Shown: piece by piece, positions 1-12,264 of the stretch
How the letters are laid out: each line of letters opens with the position of its first letter
How positions within the stretch are numbered: position 1 is the first letter of the stretch
Source of the DNA: Phialocephala subalpina
Lineage: Eukaryota; Ascomycota; Leotiomycetes; Helotiales; Mollisiaceae
DNA: 64,000 nucleotides
Direction of reading: 5' to 3'
Assembly: GCA_900073065.1 (NCBI GenBank)
Contig: FJOG01000003.1
Span: 722,039-786,038 of the forward strand
Program-made: the position numbers and the translations under genes
The notes under the pieces: generated by a model
What the model was told of the DNA's origin: nothing
The model's database searches: none
The model's input: the letters and a program-made list of their open reading frames with translations, nothing else

Positions 1-28
1 TCAAGTCCCATATAACTCTTTTCTTGCC

Positions 29-1080
29 ATGGCCGAGCTCACCTCCACCCTTTCTCACCTATTTCGAAACCTCCCCATCGAGCTTCGCATCATGATTTTG
101 GAGATGGCCATCATCCGAACTGTCAACCTGCGGCTCTCCGAGAATAACAATTCATTCCAGTACGACTTCTATTCCAACGACAACACAATCCGAGGGTTTC
201 TGACTACGAACCGAGAGTTTCTCGCTGCCATCAAGCAGGACTACCAGATGCTGTCGACCAACTACAAGTCAGTGATCTATAAACAATGCCAGAAAACAAC
301 CTATTTCAACTTCTCCTACGATGTTCTTCACGTCGAAGGAAACCCGAAGTCACCATGGCAATGTAAGAGCATCATCAAATTCTTGCCACAAAAGGACAAA
401 TTCCAGCATCTGTCGATCACCCACACCGAGCTTTGGCTTGATACGTCTACTTCCAAAGGCAAAGACCAACCTATGGTGCTCCTCTTCAAGAACGTTAAGA
501 CTGTCGACATTGACGTAACGCTTCGACCAAAGGTATATTGTTGCGGCTGGCACTACAGCAAATGTAGCGAGGTACGAAAGGGAGGCCTCTGCTTCCGAAC
601 TCCTTCAGTGTCTAAGTCGATCATTGATACCCTCGACTCTCCACCTACGATCGAGGACATGACCCGAAAAGTTCGACAGTACTTAGTTGACTTCAACGAA
701 AAGCACAAAACTACCATCAGATTCTCTCTCAACATCAAGTACGCGAGCTTCCAAGATAACAACGTCATTCTTAGTCAATTCCGATGCCGATTCACGAAAT
801 CCACGGAACGGCCGCTAAGAAAGCTTCAAAGGCAGCAGAGGAGAAAGCAGCGGCGGAAAATGCAAAGGCGGAACCACCAAAGGTTGCGAAGCAGGCCAAG
901 ATTGCGAACCAAATTGAAGTTCCGTCAGCACTCAGCGCTCCGCCAGTGGTCAGAACTCCGCAGGTCATCAACACTCCCCCGCAGTCCGGCTTGATCGAGG
1001 ATTATGGTGACCCAGACGAATACTACAGCGATAACCCAACTGTCGACCTATGGAAGCCGGGTCCACTATGGAACTCTTAG
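29..1080 (+). CDS. 2EXR/F-box-like domain protein, frame change near the 3' end
   Basis: Unknown cellular role. The N-terminus has the pattern LFRNLPIELRIMILEMA, typical of the 2EXR/F-box-like domain expanded in filamentous ascomycetes. The ATG at 29 gives a frame open to 994, but from about 775 that frame turns into implausible Arg/Gln-rich sequence. The next frame over (open from 775 to the stop at 1080) reads a normal acidic, Ala/Lys/Pro-rich tail ending in WKPGPLWNS. A weak 56-bp intron (764-819, GTCATT...TAAG) would join the two frames; otherwise there is a one-base frameshift. The family assignment rests on the N-terminal motif only. Confidence 0.6.
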
Positions 1081-3231
1081 TACCCAAATGTTGCTCTTTT
1101 GCAGGACTGAAAACATGCAGGAATTGCTGGGGCTATTAAGTTTTGATCATTCATGCTGAAGCCGGCGGAGGAACGGAGCACTTTGAAAAGTTACCGGCAT
1201 TGGGCTACTCTGCTTTCTGTCAGCCGTGTGCCAGCGTTTGGCGTTGATCATACAGTAGAGACAGCTAGCGATACATCGCCTCGATGATTTGCAAATGAAA
1301 CATAAAACCCCATTTTCGCCTCAAAACTTGAAAACTGGTACTGTGAATGGAGAACAATCAAAGTGACATGGTGCTGCCAAGCGGCAAAGAAGGATCGACT
1401 CGATCTTCGTAAAGTAAGCTATGAATATTGGGCATCGTGCAAAAAAATCGGCCATCACTTGTGGAGGTAGCGGATCATGGTTCATGCTGAGATCAGACAT
1501 ATGACGATGCATTTCTCCCACTTCACAGACTTCTGGCTCAATGCTTGTCTTTAAGTTGCAAAGGTTCATTGTTGTAGAGGGAGTTTGCATGCAACTTGCA
1601 GGGTTTGTGGTCCTTTGAAGTTCATTGCTTAAGTTACGTTCTTTGTCCACTCTTGAAGATAACTTAGTTAGATCATTCAGACATCAAGCGTGACGAGGTC
1701 TCGTCATCACTCAAGCGAATTGCAATGCGCCCGAGGATCCTCCGGTGACTTCTAATATCTTCCAGACCCGATGCGCATCAACTTCCTCAGTAAGGTAATA
1801 CAGCTTCAGTTCTCTGCACTTCTTGTGAAAGGATTTAGCCTTCCTCGATAAGATCTTCAATTGTGTGCAATAAGTGTTGCTCTTACAGTTCCGTCTGAAC
1901 ATACGAGGTGGTGAGAAAGAAAAAAAATGGCATTTTCACCAAAAGCTTCTATTAGAGTACAATCAGAAATAATTCAGATTGTATCAAAGCTGGGGCTTGT
2001 CGGCGCGTCAAATATATTTTAGCTTCACGAGAAGAATGATTATTACAGAAGTTGTCTAATGCCATTATTGGACCTTCATCATCTCTCAATATGGATTAAA
2101 ATGTATCAAAATGATGTCTGGTTTTGAGGAAGAAAGAAAGTTCCAGGGCATGTTTGCACAAAATAGTAGGTACCATTTGTGCCTTAAAAAAAGCTGTAGA
2201 ACTCCGCGGTAGAAGCAAGATGCCTTGCAAGATAGGCATCAGCAGGGGTAACAAGATGCATATATATGCCCTATCATTATCCGCCTTCCCCAGATTCAAT
2301 CCACCTTAACCACTTCGACGATACAGACACACACTCACCATAGAATTCCACGTCCTCACTGGCCAGTTATGAGTTACAGCCTACTCCTTCGTCTTCAACC
2401 TCTTCCCACGCACGGTGGCCCGACGCAAGACCAAGATGTATGGTGGGATGTCACTGACTTCAGTGTGGGTTGGACCTGGAGAGAGCTTGCCTCTTCGATC
2501 TCGAGTTGCCTGGGCGAGGCTCGCCCTACGCATCGTCCTTTCCCATCGGCTGGTCCTAGAACATCTCGGTGGTCAATCTCCATCTGGGCTCGTTGAGAGG
2601 GCATCTCTGCTATTTCTGACTCGCTGGACATGAATTACTCGCAACAACTAGGCTGGATCCTCGTGATACACTAGGTATTCATAGAATCTTGAGACTGATG
2701 CCGCAGAGAGGATGGAGGGACTACTTGATTGTTCACTATGGCGAAGTCCCAAGATCTTGAGAGAATGATCAATTTCACTTGGCGAGTAAGACTGCAGGCA
2801 CAATCAACTCGCTACTAAGGAAGGAGTGTTGGAGAGAACGAGCTTTGTATTCGAATAGTTACCGGTAGTAGTGGTGGACCGAAGATAGTGCAATCTCACA
2901 GAGCATGAACTCTTGTGACCCAGTATTGCTCCCTAATCTCAACCACAAATAAAATTAGACAGTGTGAAGCTTTGGACTTACAACAAGTTATCAATAAGTG
3001 AGAACATCAGCATCGCATCCCGGAATCCATCAAATCTCATAGCCACCGGGAGTTCCCTTCATCGGATCTGTGAGCAAAGTATAGTTGTTAATTCATATTA
3101 CCTTCATTTTACTTCATTCCCGCGCAAGCAACGAACTGTCTATTTCCATCCAGTGTCAACACGCTGTTGTTGGTGAGGATGCCTAACAACGTATTGTTGC
3201 TGTTGTAGAACAGATACATTGTTGGAATGAA
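1081..3231. other. Gene-poor intergenic stretch
   Basis: No recognisable gene. Short minus-strand frames at 1321-1650, 1711-1902 and 2395-2631 (the last with a real ATG and unremarkable composition) could be exons of an unrecognised gene. No convincing splice pairs or domain signals join them. Confidence 0.4.
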
Positions 3232-3826
3232 CTACGTAATTTCAGTCTTAGTGCTGCGTGATAGAATCATCGTCGATATTACATGGAATATTTTGACCTC
3301 CCAAAGTCCAAGTGACTCATGGACCCCCTTCTGATCGCCACATTCGAATACGTATTGGGTCGCAAGCTGGGAGTCGGACTGGCCGATAACGTAGCGAGTG
3401 CCGCAGCCCTCTCCAGAGCTGCTAGTGATACATTGCTTAATCATGATACTGGTCGAAGGTCATGATCAGCATGGGCATTAAATCAGTCGCATGGGACCGT
3501 GTCTCGTCAGTGAGGGCCTCGTCAGTATTACCGTATCCGACGGTGTAGCCGCTTTGGAGTACTGCGAGGTTAGCTTCGCCTTGGACAGGTCGGTCGAGGA
3601 TGTCTTCGTGGAGAACGGTTGTGCATCCCATCCGAGGTGCAGGAGACCTGGATAATGAGGAAGGGCAAGGAAAACATGCGAAAGAAGGACAACATATTGC
3701 CTTAATCGATTGAGATGATGGCTTGGATCTTATGTCGATGTAAGTTTTCGAGACCATAGGGTACTTATGGTGATCCGTGGTGATAGAGAGAAACGTTGAA
3801 GTTGCAGTTGCTGTGAGTCTGGCCAT
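3232..3826 (-). CDS. Possible small secreted cysteine-containing protein, structure unresolved
   Basis: Not recognised. Two overlapping minus-strand frames (3437-3826 and 3232-3444) read plausible protein in succession. The first contains GCTTVLHEDILDRP and QSGYTVGYGNTDEAL; the second contains QCITSSSGEGCGTRYVIGQS and a further Cys. An alternative ATG at about 3693 would give a short hydrophobic leader but runs in another frame. Four Cys in about 120 residues would suit a small secreted protein. I could not find a clean intron linking the frames, so this may be a pseudogene. Confidence 0.22.
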
Positions 3827-4225
3827 TTTTTCACACCGCTTGCTAGGCCTTGCTTATAACCTTACATTCGATCAGGGATGAACAGGGAGACGAACAAATT
3901 TCAATGCACGTATTTGAGCGACTAATACGAATCTAGCCATCGCGGGTCAATGAAAATTTCGCTTTAGGCGCGCAGGATGACAACTCATTGGGCTGTGAGG
4001 CGAAAAAGCTCGTTCGGATGACAAGTTGAACACAAAGTCATCCTTCGTAATCTGGTTGATGTCATTGAAGATACAGTTTCTGTATGATCTTCTGGAGACG
4101 GCTCGTTAGCGTACTATTCTATGCATCACTCGCCGCTTGACGAGAAGTTGAAACATCATCTGGGTGAGTTGAGAAACCACGTTCCTCTGCATGATTTGAT
4201 CAAACATTATTAAGTTGTCATACAA

Positions 4226-5759
4226 TCAAGCAGCTCGTCCAATTCTATCATCTTCGAAGTGTGGCCGTTGCATCCACTCGTGCACCTTGCCATGATCCCG
4301 CCCGACGACTGCATCGAAGCCACCACCGCCCTCTGTACTGACTATATGTCTGCTCATAGCATCTACACTCAACTGGCCCTTCAGCTGGCTTTGCGACTGG
4401 GAGAACAAGGTATCCCTCGGGGATCGTACTTCGACATAGCTCGATTGCAGGGATCGGCTGATGCTAATAGGATTGTGCACTACCCTTGGTCCTCTTTGAG
4501 AGGTATTCAGTCTCGACAATTTGACTTCGTCGCTGTAACCAGCTTTTCGTGAGTTGTTTCGAGATGCGCGCTCCGTGGTATAGCGAGTGAACAGGATACT
4601 GAAGGCGGGGAGACAGGCGCAGATAATACCGATCCCTATTTCTGCGACGCTGTAGCGTGATGTATCAGCATAAAATGATCTCTGAGATTCTGGGGCAAGA
4701 ATCGTACCCAAGCAGGTTGAAGCGTACAAAAGATACTGTCTCGTCCGCGAAACTGTTTGGTTGAAAGACGAGTATTAAGCGAATGATGCTTGCTGCAGTT
4801 GCAATTCCTCCTGCTCCGAGTAGGATTGATATTCGGAGCTTTTTCTTGAATGGAACCTGCAAGGACCATACTCTTAGCATTGTTAGTTGTGAGTCACCCA
4901 ATCAGTTGAACTAACAATTGTACACCTACAGAGGAATGGGTAAGAGCAAGATGACCAGGTCCGTGGTCGCGCTCATAATTGTGTCTGTCCAAAAGAGCTC
5001 GGTTTGATTTACACATTCGGCGTGTATGTCAGGATTCCACAGTCCTTCGATTGGCGTGCACACCTTGATCTTGATGATCATCACGGGGAAATAATATAGG
5101 AACATGAGGCCGATGAAGACGTGGATGAAAATTACGGACTTTCTGAACGGAGAAAATACCCGCGCGAAGATGAGAAGCAGTGTTGTTTTGGTGAACCATG
5201 CGGTCGGGCCGTAAACGATGGTGTCTGCGTAAAGAGCCTGAGTGGACATGGTTAGAGGCGATGAAGCTGCAAAGTCCGCGATTTGACTTACTTGCTGGAA
5301 GCCCACCATATTATCCTTTGTAATTTCATACTGATGATTACCACCCCCATGGCGGCCCACTGCATATACTTAGCATCAAACGATACACATATAGGAGGGT
5401 TGACCAACTGAAAAGCCCCGTCAAGAAGTATCCAGTGGCTAGTAGCTAGGTGTAACGCTTAGCTCACAGTCTTTCGTCGCCGGCGGACGTCTTACCCAAG
5501 CTATTATACAGAAATCTAGAGGCATCATCAGCAATTTGTTCTCACATCAGAGGACCGTGAAGAAATTACAATCTTCCAAGACAAGCGTCTTCAAAATGTG
5601 CAGCTTGATGGCGATCCTTCCAACCACGAAGGGGACCATCATCGCGATCCCTAGTATGCCCGACACTAGATTGATAGTATTCAACACGTCCACTGGGTGC
5701 TCGAAGTCTGGTATAACACCATCTGGAGGCGGAGCCGCTCCTTGTAGAAGATCGGACAT
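4226..5759 (-). CDS. PTH11-like rhodopsin-domain integral membrane protein
   Basis: Putative seven-transmembrane receptor-like protein of the plasma membrane, from the fungal rhodopsin-domain family related to PTH11. Seven exons (5759-5570, 5515-5496, 5445-5409, 5359-5292, 5237-4930, 4872-4708, 4649-4226) sum to 1212 nt, or 403 residues. Every join restores family-typical sequence: LEDYFCIIAW, GLFMGRHGGGNHQYEIT, YGPTAWFTKTTLLLIFARVF, PIPLVWSLQVPFKKK and NLLGVAEIGIGIICACLP. Introns are 49-58 bp with GT...AG ends and CTAAC/CTGAT-like branch sites. The C-terminal tail of roughly 130 residues is hydrophilic and presumably cytoplasmic. The gene looks intact. The ligand is unknown; some family members act in host or surface sensing, but that cannot be inferred here. 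Confidence 0.85.
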
Positions 5760-7246
5760 CGTGAGTCGAGCAGTGGTAGCGGCTCTTTCGTGGACAATCA
5801 GATATCAGCATCGCATTGCCGGGTGGTGGACACATATAGTTTGCTGGACGCTCCAGTTGATATAAACATCAGATTGCAAGCTGCTACCGAAACAAGAGGC
5901 CCACATACCGTGCGGCAGACAAAGTATAAATCTTTGGGCGAACCGACTCCTATCAGAGTTTGGTGTCTCAAGAACATCATGGCATTACTCGGCACCATGC
6001 AACAAATACCTCCATTTTGAGTTCAAGGTAGAATCAGGCTAGAAGGCGTAGAAGAAGCATATACCAGGTGATTGGTGGCTTACTCGTCGAAGAGTAGTGT
6101 ACGTAAGCATTGAGGCGAAAGATCTTTGAACGATGCGTTTACTTAGAGGTCGGTATTCTCTTCCCTAAGAACCGCTGGTCAGTCAAGAATTCAGTCTGAG
6201 AATTCAAAGATACAGCTACAAACAAGAACAGAAACATCTGGTGCTGTGAAGAATTGAAACATTGATTGTCGTAGCACATATCCACGTGATTGGGTCGTGT
6301 CCACCATCGTTCATGAGCTGTTCGTAGGAAGATGAGTCCTGAGTCAGAGGTAGTCCGTGGGAATTGACACTTGGGGAAAGTTCAAGCTTATTTTGGGTCC
6401 ATGTTGAGATCTGAGCTCTACTTGAGCTCCCCCATTTCTGATATCTGAAGTTCTTCAGAAATTCGATAGGATCAGCTTCACAACTTGTCGACAGACAACA
6501 CGAATGAATACTAGTCTCTCGTAATACTTCCTCTTCGTATTCATTGTACCCCCTAGAAAGATAGCTTATTGGAGCTTTTACGAGGTTCTCGAAAGCTAAA
6601 ACTGATGCGAAACAAACCTCTACAACCCCTAAACTTAAACTTTAGGAAGTCTTCAGCGATTGTTTGGAAGCAGTGGAAGTATCCGTGTCGACCTTACTTG
6701 TTACCCGCCAAAGCCGCGAGCGTGAATACAATATTTGAACCTCCCCAGAGGTCTCCTTTGCGATGATTGTCGGGGAGAAAACTCAATATCCGATCCCTCC
6801 ATCGTGATCAAGATGAAGTCCGACCGCAGGCCCAAACTCTGATAACATCTCGGGCCATGATTGGGGGGTTCAAGAAGGTTTTCCCGGCTTCAAACTTGCA
6901 AGCGAAAGCTTAGAGAATCATGTGATTTTTCACGACTTCGTAATCGCCCTCGAACGCATCGAGAATTGATTGATAATATTGGTCTTGGGGAAAAGCTTGT
7001 CACTCGGAAAGGATCAAATAGTTCGGAACATGGCACCCAACCTCGCCGCTTGGGGAGTGATTGCAATTCAGGGAAGAAGATGCCACGATCACATCATGAT
7101 CCCGCCTCGAAACTCGTTGCGAGTTTGTGAGAATGAGGCCCCTATTGCAACTAGTTTTCTAGATTGCGCTCAAAGGCTTCCTCCCATAGACAACATTCCA
7201 GATAGAGCACGTCTGCAGCACTACAAACAAGCAACCATAAGAAGAC
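5760..7246. other. Intergenic, no gene seen
   Basis: Several short frames exist on both strands, but none has a domain signal or credible splice partners. The stretch lies between the divergently placed start of the receptor gene and the 3' end of the methyltransferase relic. Confidence 0.4.
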
Positions 7247-8653
7247 CTACACTGGAAGATAAGCATAAACCTGATTTCTCTCCAGCTCCTCCTTAACACT
7301 TTGCAGGAACGCCTTCGCAACCTCAACCTCCCGCCCCAAAGCACCCATAACTTTCAAACCAATAGACCCCAGGCCTACCTGGAGATTAGTACCTTAATAC
7401 CTGCCAACCTGTTTGAAGTACTCTCCCTTCGCCCAAGGACTAGTGAGGACATGAAATTGTTTCTCCACCACATCCTCGAAGCCGATATCCTCCATCCAGC
7501 GTTTGTAGTGCTGTGCATTGGTCCACCGACGTCCGAACTTCTCCCCGCCTGCTACGACGATCTCGCTCCATCTGTATAAAGCGGAGTTGGTGGGAGGGTC
7601 GCCGATGTACTTGAGTGGAAGGTGCCGTCGTGCATCTCGAGGTAGCCTCCGGGAGCTAGTGCCTTGAAGGCGTGTCGGAGTACGATTTTGGGATCTTTGA
7701 AGCAGGGAAGAAGAGCTTGGCCGTGGATCATGTCGAACTTGTTGGGGAAAGTCCACTCATCTTCTGCATCAGCTACCTGGAAACGGCAACTCGGTGGTAC
7801 ACTTTGTGGTCAGCAAAAGGTCGTGAGTATTCTGGCAAATGCATACTCAATTGGTTGGATCGCGCTGAGATCTGTTCCCAAAGCTTGGGCAGCGGTGTAC
7901 TCGTTTGCTAAGAATAATTATCAGGACGTTATCAAAATCCGAAGAGGTTTACCATACCGAACTCGGTAGCCTATATTCCTGAACCTGATGGCATTAGCTC
8001 ATCGTCCAACACTGGTCCATAAGCGAGTGACAGACCAGTCCCAACATCTAGCACATGAGCATCGAGGCTAAAGGTGCAAAATGGAGATGCCTAGCAAACG
8101 TGATCTGCAATTCTTTGTGCTGGAAGTCTGCAAGTCGTCAGCTCCAGAATAACCATCAAGTGTTGATAAGTGCTGATGAGTGTTGGTCACTTGTTACCTA
8201 CCCAGTCTTTCTTGCTCTTGCTGCTTCTTGTCAATCTTTTTCTCGCAAATGCGAATTGTTTGAACAGACCTCGTCATTTGGTAATGGATACTCCATTAAG
8301 TCAGACAACATCCCTAAATTGCTTCAATCTACTCACTTCCCTTCTTAAATTCATGACACGGCCTCCCGGTCTTTTCAACGTCCGTTCCACTCGTCATGCG
8401 AGACTTGAACGCTGATACCACGTTAATCCCAGATTGGCTGATAGAGAGTACCTCTTCATTCTAAAGGTTTAAGTAAACTGGTATGATCAAAGTTGGAGGT
8501 GGTGTTTGGCACGTATGTATCGGGTTCCTCATCGATCTCAGGCAGTTGGGGAGAGCTGCCATTTCCCCAACGTACGGACCCAGGTTTGGCGATAATTTCT
8601 TGAGACTCGCCGTCAACCTTTGAGCTTTCTTTCGGTTTCTCGTTTCTGGCCAT
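7247..8653 (-). pseudogene. LaeA-type SAM-dependent methyltransferase, disrupted
   Basis: Remnant of a class I SAM methyltransferase of the large fungal LaeA/TAM-like family. Reading from the ATG at 8653, exons give an acidic N-terminus, NGRRYH-like and PNDE segments, QQEQERLDFQHKEL, motif I VLDVGTG, ANEYTAAQALGTDLSAIQP, VPPSCRFQVADAEDEWTF, NKFDMIHGQALLPCF, APGGYLEMHDGTF, SALYRWSEIV and EYFKQVG, with a C-terminal helix ending at 7247. Two lesions are clear. One C is missing near 7620, so TFPLKYIG is reached only by a -1 shift. An in-frame TAA lies at about 7394 inside otherwise colinear sequence. The join after the first exon is also unclear. Introns elsewhere still look functional, so decay is recent, or these are sequence errors. 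Confidence 0.75.
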
Positions 8654-9056
8654 GATCTGTGCTAATATGTATTTAAGAACCCGTCCAAGATAGATGAAGA
8701 ATGAGAGAAGGGAGGCCAGAAATGGCACGTTTCACCACGGGAAGGTGCATCGGGTCATCCAGAAATAACGAGAACAAGTTATTGAGAGCACGAATGATAC
8801 AAATCGTCTGCAATCCTATCATTTTCATTTACCTGCAGGAGGGTAGTATCTCGTCGGAGTAGCGTCCTAAAATGGACGTTCGTGACCATGCCTTGCATCT
8901 GGCACTCCACTTTGAACTGCCGTGCGACCGAATGATGAGAAAAACGACGTGATCTGCGGTATTGATATTCTTTCCCCAAGTCATGAAGACGGAGATGAAA
9001 GAATGTACTGTACAGAAAAGTGTTAACAATGTTTGATACGCGGCCGCACTTGAAGG

Positions 9057-9113
9057 TCAGCGTTCCGGTCGCAGAATTTCAGGGGCTAAGCGAGCCCCTG
9101 AAGCACCCGAGAG
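9057..9113 (-). repeat. Dispersed hairpin repeat, copy 1
   Basis: This shares about 55 bp with 15896-15950 in inverted orientation. The core is a perfect stem, TTCAGGGGCT / AGCCCCTGAA, around the loop AAGCG. It sits in intergenic DNA upstream of the thioesterase 3' end. Confidence 0.6.
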
Positions 9114-9265
9114 CCAGGTTGACACGACAAGAACAACAAATTCAATGCAAAGTGCTTGTAAAAACAGCAACACACGCCAAATTGGAGAAACAAGAAGTTG
9201 AATAAAGGATTATCAATACCGAGACCGAAACTTAACTTTACACTTCAAAAGTTTGTAAGGTTCCC

Positions 9266-10142
9266 TCATAACTTCGCCTTCTCCCTCTCTTCCCTCCTCT
9301 TCCTATCCTTCTCTTTCTGCTCCTCCGTCGTCCACCTTCCAATATCTCTATTTACCATGATCCAAGTTCCCTCACTCGTGGCAAGGATATTGCCATCTTT
9401 ATCTTCGAAACTACCTTTCAATGACAATTTCTTGCCTTCTTTTTTGATGACTTGACCTCGGGCGAGGACGACGCTGGGTGTGTAGAGGGGTCGTTTGAAA
9501 TCTACTTTTAGGGAAGCAGTAAATGCTCCTTGTGCTGTTGAATTGTTAGTACGATTGTTGAGAATAGAAGAGGGGAGTGGAGCGACAGAAAGGGAGCAAG
9601 TGGGGAACAAACCAGCCTGTAAATTCGCCGCAGTCCCCATAACCTCATCAAGCACCACTCCATAAAATCCTCCATGCGCTGTCTTCGCATACCCATTAAC
9701 CCCACTCCCCACATCAAGCAACGCACAAATCTCCAAAAATGGATTCTTCTTATCCTCTCCTCTTTCCTCCATTCCTTTCTCTCCTCCAGGCTGTGGCTTG
9801 TAGTTGAAGAATGTGACGCAGGCGTTGACGGTTGAGGGGGTGTTGAATGTTTCGCGCACCATGGCGGATTCGGTACTGGCGAGGGGTGTGCGGTCTGGGA
9901 CGATGATTTGGAGGACGGATTTTTGGGAGAGGTGGGTGTGGCACCCTGTGTCTTGGATTTAGTTCGTTGCTATTGTATGTTCCAGAGTAGATGCATGTCA
10001 CCAGAATAAGTCTGGAGCAGCCACTATTGAGACAAGACGAAAGAGATATCTCGAGAAATTGATACGTACAAGGAATAGAGTGGAAGTGTGCTATGGGGTC
10101 GGCCACGGGTCGACTGAACTGGGATTTTGGATTCGACGACAT
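9266..10142 (-). CDS. Hotdog-fold thioesterase family protein
   Basis: Predicted acyl-CoA thioesterase of the PaaI/THEM4-like hotdog superfamily. Three exons (10142-10070, 9945-9613, 9534-9266) sum to 675 nt, or 224 residues. The first junction gives SIPWCHTHLSQKS. The second intron is 78 bp with GTACTAAC and AACAG at its 3' end; because it is a multiple of three and has no stop, it can be misread as coding. Removing it gives GTAANLQAAQGAFTASLKVDF, typical of the fold. AHGGFYGVVLDEVMG is the conserved helix region, where the HGG turn and the acidic residue normally contribute to catalysis. The C-terminus is a charged KEKDRKRREER helix. The substrate is unknown. Confidence 0.8.
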
Positions 10143-11223
10143 GGTAGACGATGAAGAAAGAAAAGTGATAGTGTAGTTGAGAACTGCCTTGAGTGTTCGA
10201 AGTGATTCAGAGTATCTGGATACTTTAGTTTTCGAAATGAAATCCGGGGTATGAAAGGGGATAAACGAGATGCAATTCTGGGGATGGTAGAAAAAGAGAA
10301 ATGTATGTTCGCCAGAACCGTCGTTTCAATCAACGCAGCGCAGAACTCCAAAAGCACAAGCTACCTCGGAAGTAAAGAACTTTGCCTCTCAGTTCCTTGC
10401 TCATGTTGCGTCCAAGCAAGAGCTGACTTCAAGCCTCTGAACTCATATCACAGAACACTCCCACTTACACACCCAACGCAGACGCACCTAGTGGGCCTTT
10501 CCCATTCGATCCATTCTGCTAGAGACCCTGATCAACCAATCTAACAGCTTACCATCAAGACCCGGAGCATCGCTCGCGTTATACTAATCCAGCCATCAAA
10601 ACACCTTCCGTATTCACATAGATGCTGGTTCACTCGATATCCGGCTCTAAGTAAATGCAAGATGACGGAAAGAGCAGCGAAAAGTGGATGAAGCTGAAGC
10701 AGCGGGATGTAAGAGATCGGAGCGCGGCTTGCTAGTTTTGACTTCTGTTAGTTGAAGATCTGGACTAGAACTAGGGGAGCTAGACCTAGCTCGAGTCCGT
10801 GTTGGCGAGAGTGGGGTACCACTCATTTATGGGGCTCTGCGAATGGCGGCGCTGGTATGGACTTTTTGTGGAAGGTTGGAGGAAAATATTTTGTGTGTGC
10901 ATTGATCATTTTCTTATGCAAGGTGACTGCTATGGGATGGAAGGTCGGGGATTTGATGTATGCATGATGGTGATCTCAGAGAGCTCAGCTTGTAGCTTAG
11001 AGCTTGAAGCTTGGATGGAGAATTTGTTGAAGCTCATGGGAGCTTGGGGAAGTTGGAGATGAGCTTGAAAATGAACAGAAACTGAAAGAGTTGAAGAAGT
11101 TAAGAGACATATGTACATTTCTATTCTATGATTGTATACTTTTCAATCTGTTATCCCCCGATTACTTCGTCCATTAGACATTATACAGTTTCTAATTGGT
11201 ACATGATGTTTGCAAACAATAAC
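10143..11223. other. Intergenic, no gene seen
   Basis: Contains upstream sequence of the thioesterase and downstream sequence of the ferritin-like gene. Small frames at 10251-10544 and 10752-11062 have no recognisable features. Confidence 0.4.
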
Positions 11224-12264
11224 CTATGCGAGCTTAATAGCTCCAGCTGGCTGCTCAACGAGCAAGACGGGTCCAGCAACCACCGTATCCAAAGTTGGTG
11301 CTCCAGGTGTATCTGCGATGATGCCGACAATGAGACCCTTGTTCAAGTCGAACTCTGGAATCGTGGTTGTGTTGGTGGTGGTATCGAATGGCATGGAAAT
11401 ATTGACCAGCTCGTGGAAGAAGACAGCATAGTATTCACAGCTGGTGTTCCAAGCTGGTGGTGCAGTCGTGAAAACAAACTCGATAGGCGTGCCGGAAGTG
11501 AGCGATGAGTTGGTCTTGGGGTTGTATGTGAACTGAGGAAGCTTCTGGCTGGGGTATGGGTATTCAGGATTGGCTTGTGGGCAGCTTCCAGGAATGATGA
11601 ACTGGTTGGTGCTCTCCAAGATCTCGTTCGCATACGGGAATGAAGTGTCAGCAGGTCCAGCAAATGGATTGACTCCCCAAATTCCCATCAATGCCCATGT
11701 GTTGTGTCGACTTTCAGTTTCGGCGATGGCTGTCAAAGCACCTCTAGTCGCTTCGGTTTCGGCTTGTTGAACAAGACCAGTGAGGAAAGCCATTGAGGCA
11801 ATCTCAAGCAAGGTGAGAGTGATGATGAAAGCTTCAGCGGAATCGATGCCAAACGCATATTGGCAAGGACCTGGCTTCAAGGAGTTACTGGATATCTGGC
11901 TTTGGAAGATAGCTAGATGACCTGCTTCATTGTCTCGGATTTCTTGAATTCGGTCGTAGGTGTTGTTGTTGAGGCCCAGGGCGGTGAAGTCGGTCTGATT
12001 GAAGTTCTCCACACCTTGCTGGTAGAACGAGAAAATCGCCCATTCTGCAGAAAGGAGGTTTTGGAAGAGGAGGTCGTCAGGTGCAGCAGTGCCGTTCGTT
12101 GTCGCTGGGATTGGATCTGTCTCGTTCCCTGGGTATGGAGCAGCCTTTCCGCGGTAAGTGCTGTAGTAGTTGCTCAAACCCGGGACTGGATGTTGGCTGG
12201 CAGGAGCTGCATAGACGGTGGAAGTTGCTGCCAAAACGGCAAGAGCAGTGCTTAGAGAAAACAT
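11224..12264 (-). CDS. Secreted ferritin-like domain protein, Rds1 family
   Basis: A 346-residue single-exon protein of the ferritin_2 family that includes the fission yeast stress-response protein Rds1. I start at the ATG at 12264, because the reading frame further upstream has no signal-like sequence, whereas this start gives MFSLSTALAVLAATSTVYA, a clean signal peptide. Residues about 60-210 form the helical ferritin-like core; EIRDNEAGHLAIF and AETESRHNTWALMG carry the paired ExxH-type ligands of a di-iron site. Many NxT/NxS sequons fit secretion. The C-terminal third is a beta-rich extension of unknown function. Members are often induced by stress or nutrient change; metal binding here is inferred. 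Confidence 0.85.
   Translation of the reverse strand: MFSLSTALAVLAATSTVYAAPASQHPVPGLSNYYSTYRGKAAPYPGNETDPIPATTNGTAAPDDLLFQNLLSAEWAIFSFYQQGVENFNQTDFTALGLNNNTYDRIQEIRDNEAGHLAIFQSQISSNSLKPGPCQYAFGIDSAEAFIITLTLLEIASMAFLTGLVQQAETEATRGALTAIAETESRHNTWALMGIWGVNPFAGPADTSFPYANEILESTNQFIIPGSCPQANPEYPYPSQKLPQFTYNPKTNSSLTSGTPIEFVFTTAPPAWNTSCEYYAVFFHELVNISMPFDTTTNTTTIPEFDLNKGLIVGIIADTPGAPTLDTVVAGPVLLVEQPAGAIKLA

Noticed and set aside
4650..4707. Frameshift in the PTH11-like gene between NLLGYD and the next frame
   Set aside because: A normal 58-bp intron explains it and yields NLLGVAEIGIGIICACLP.
9535..9612. Insertion of about 26 residues in the thioesterase (LFPTCSLSVAP...)
   Set aside because: It is a 78-bp in-frame intron with a GTACTAAC branch and AACAG end; removal restores the hotdog sequence.
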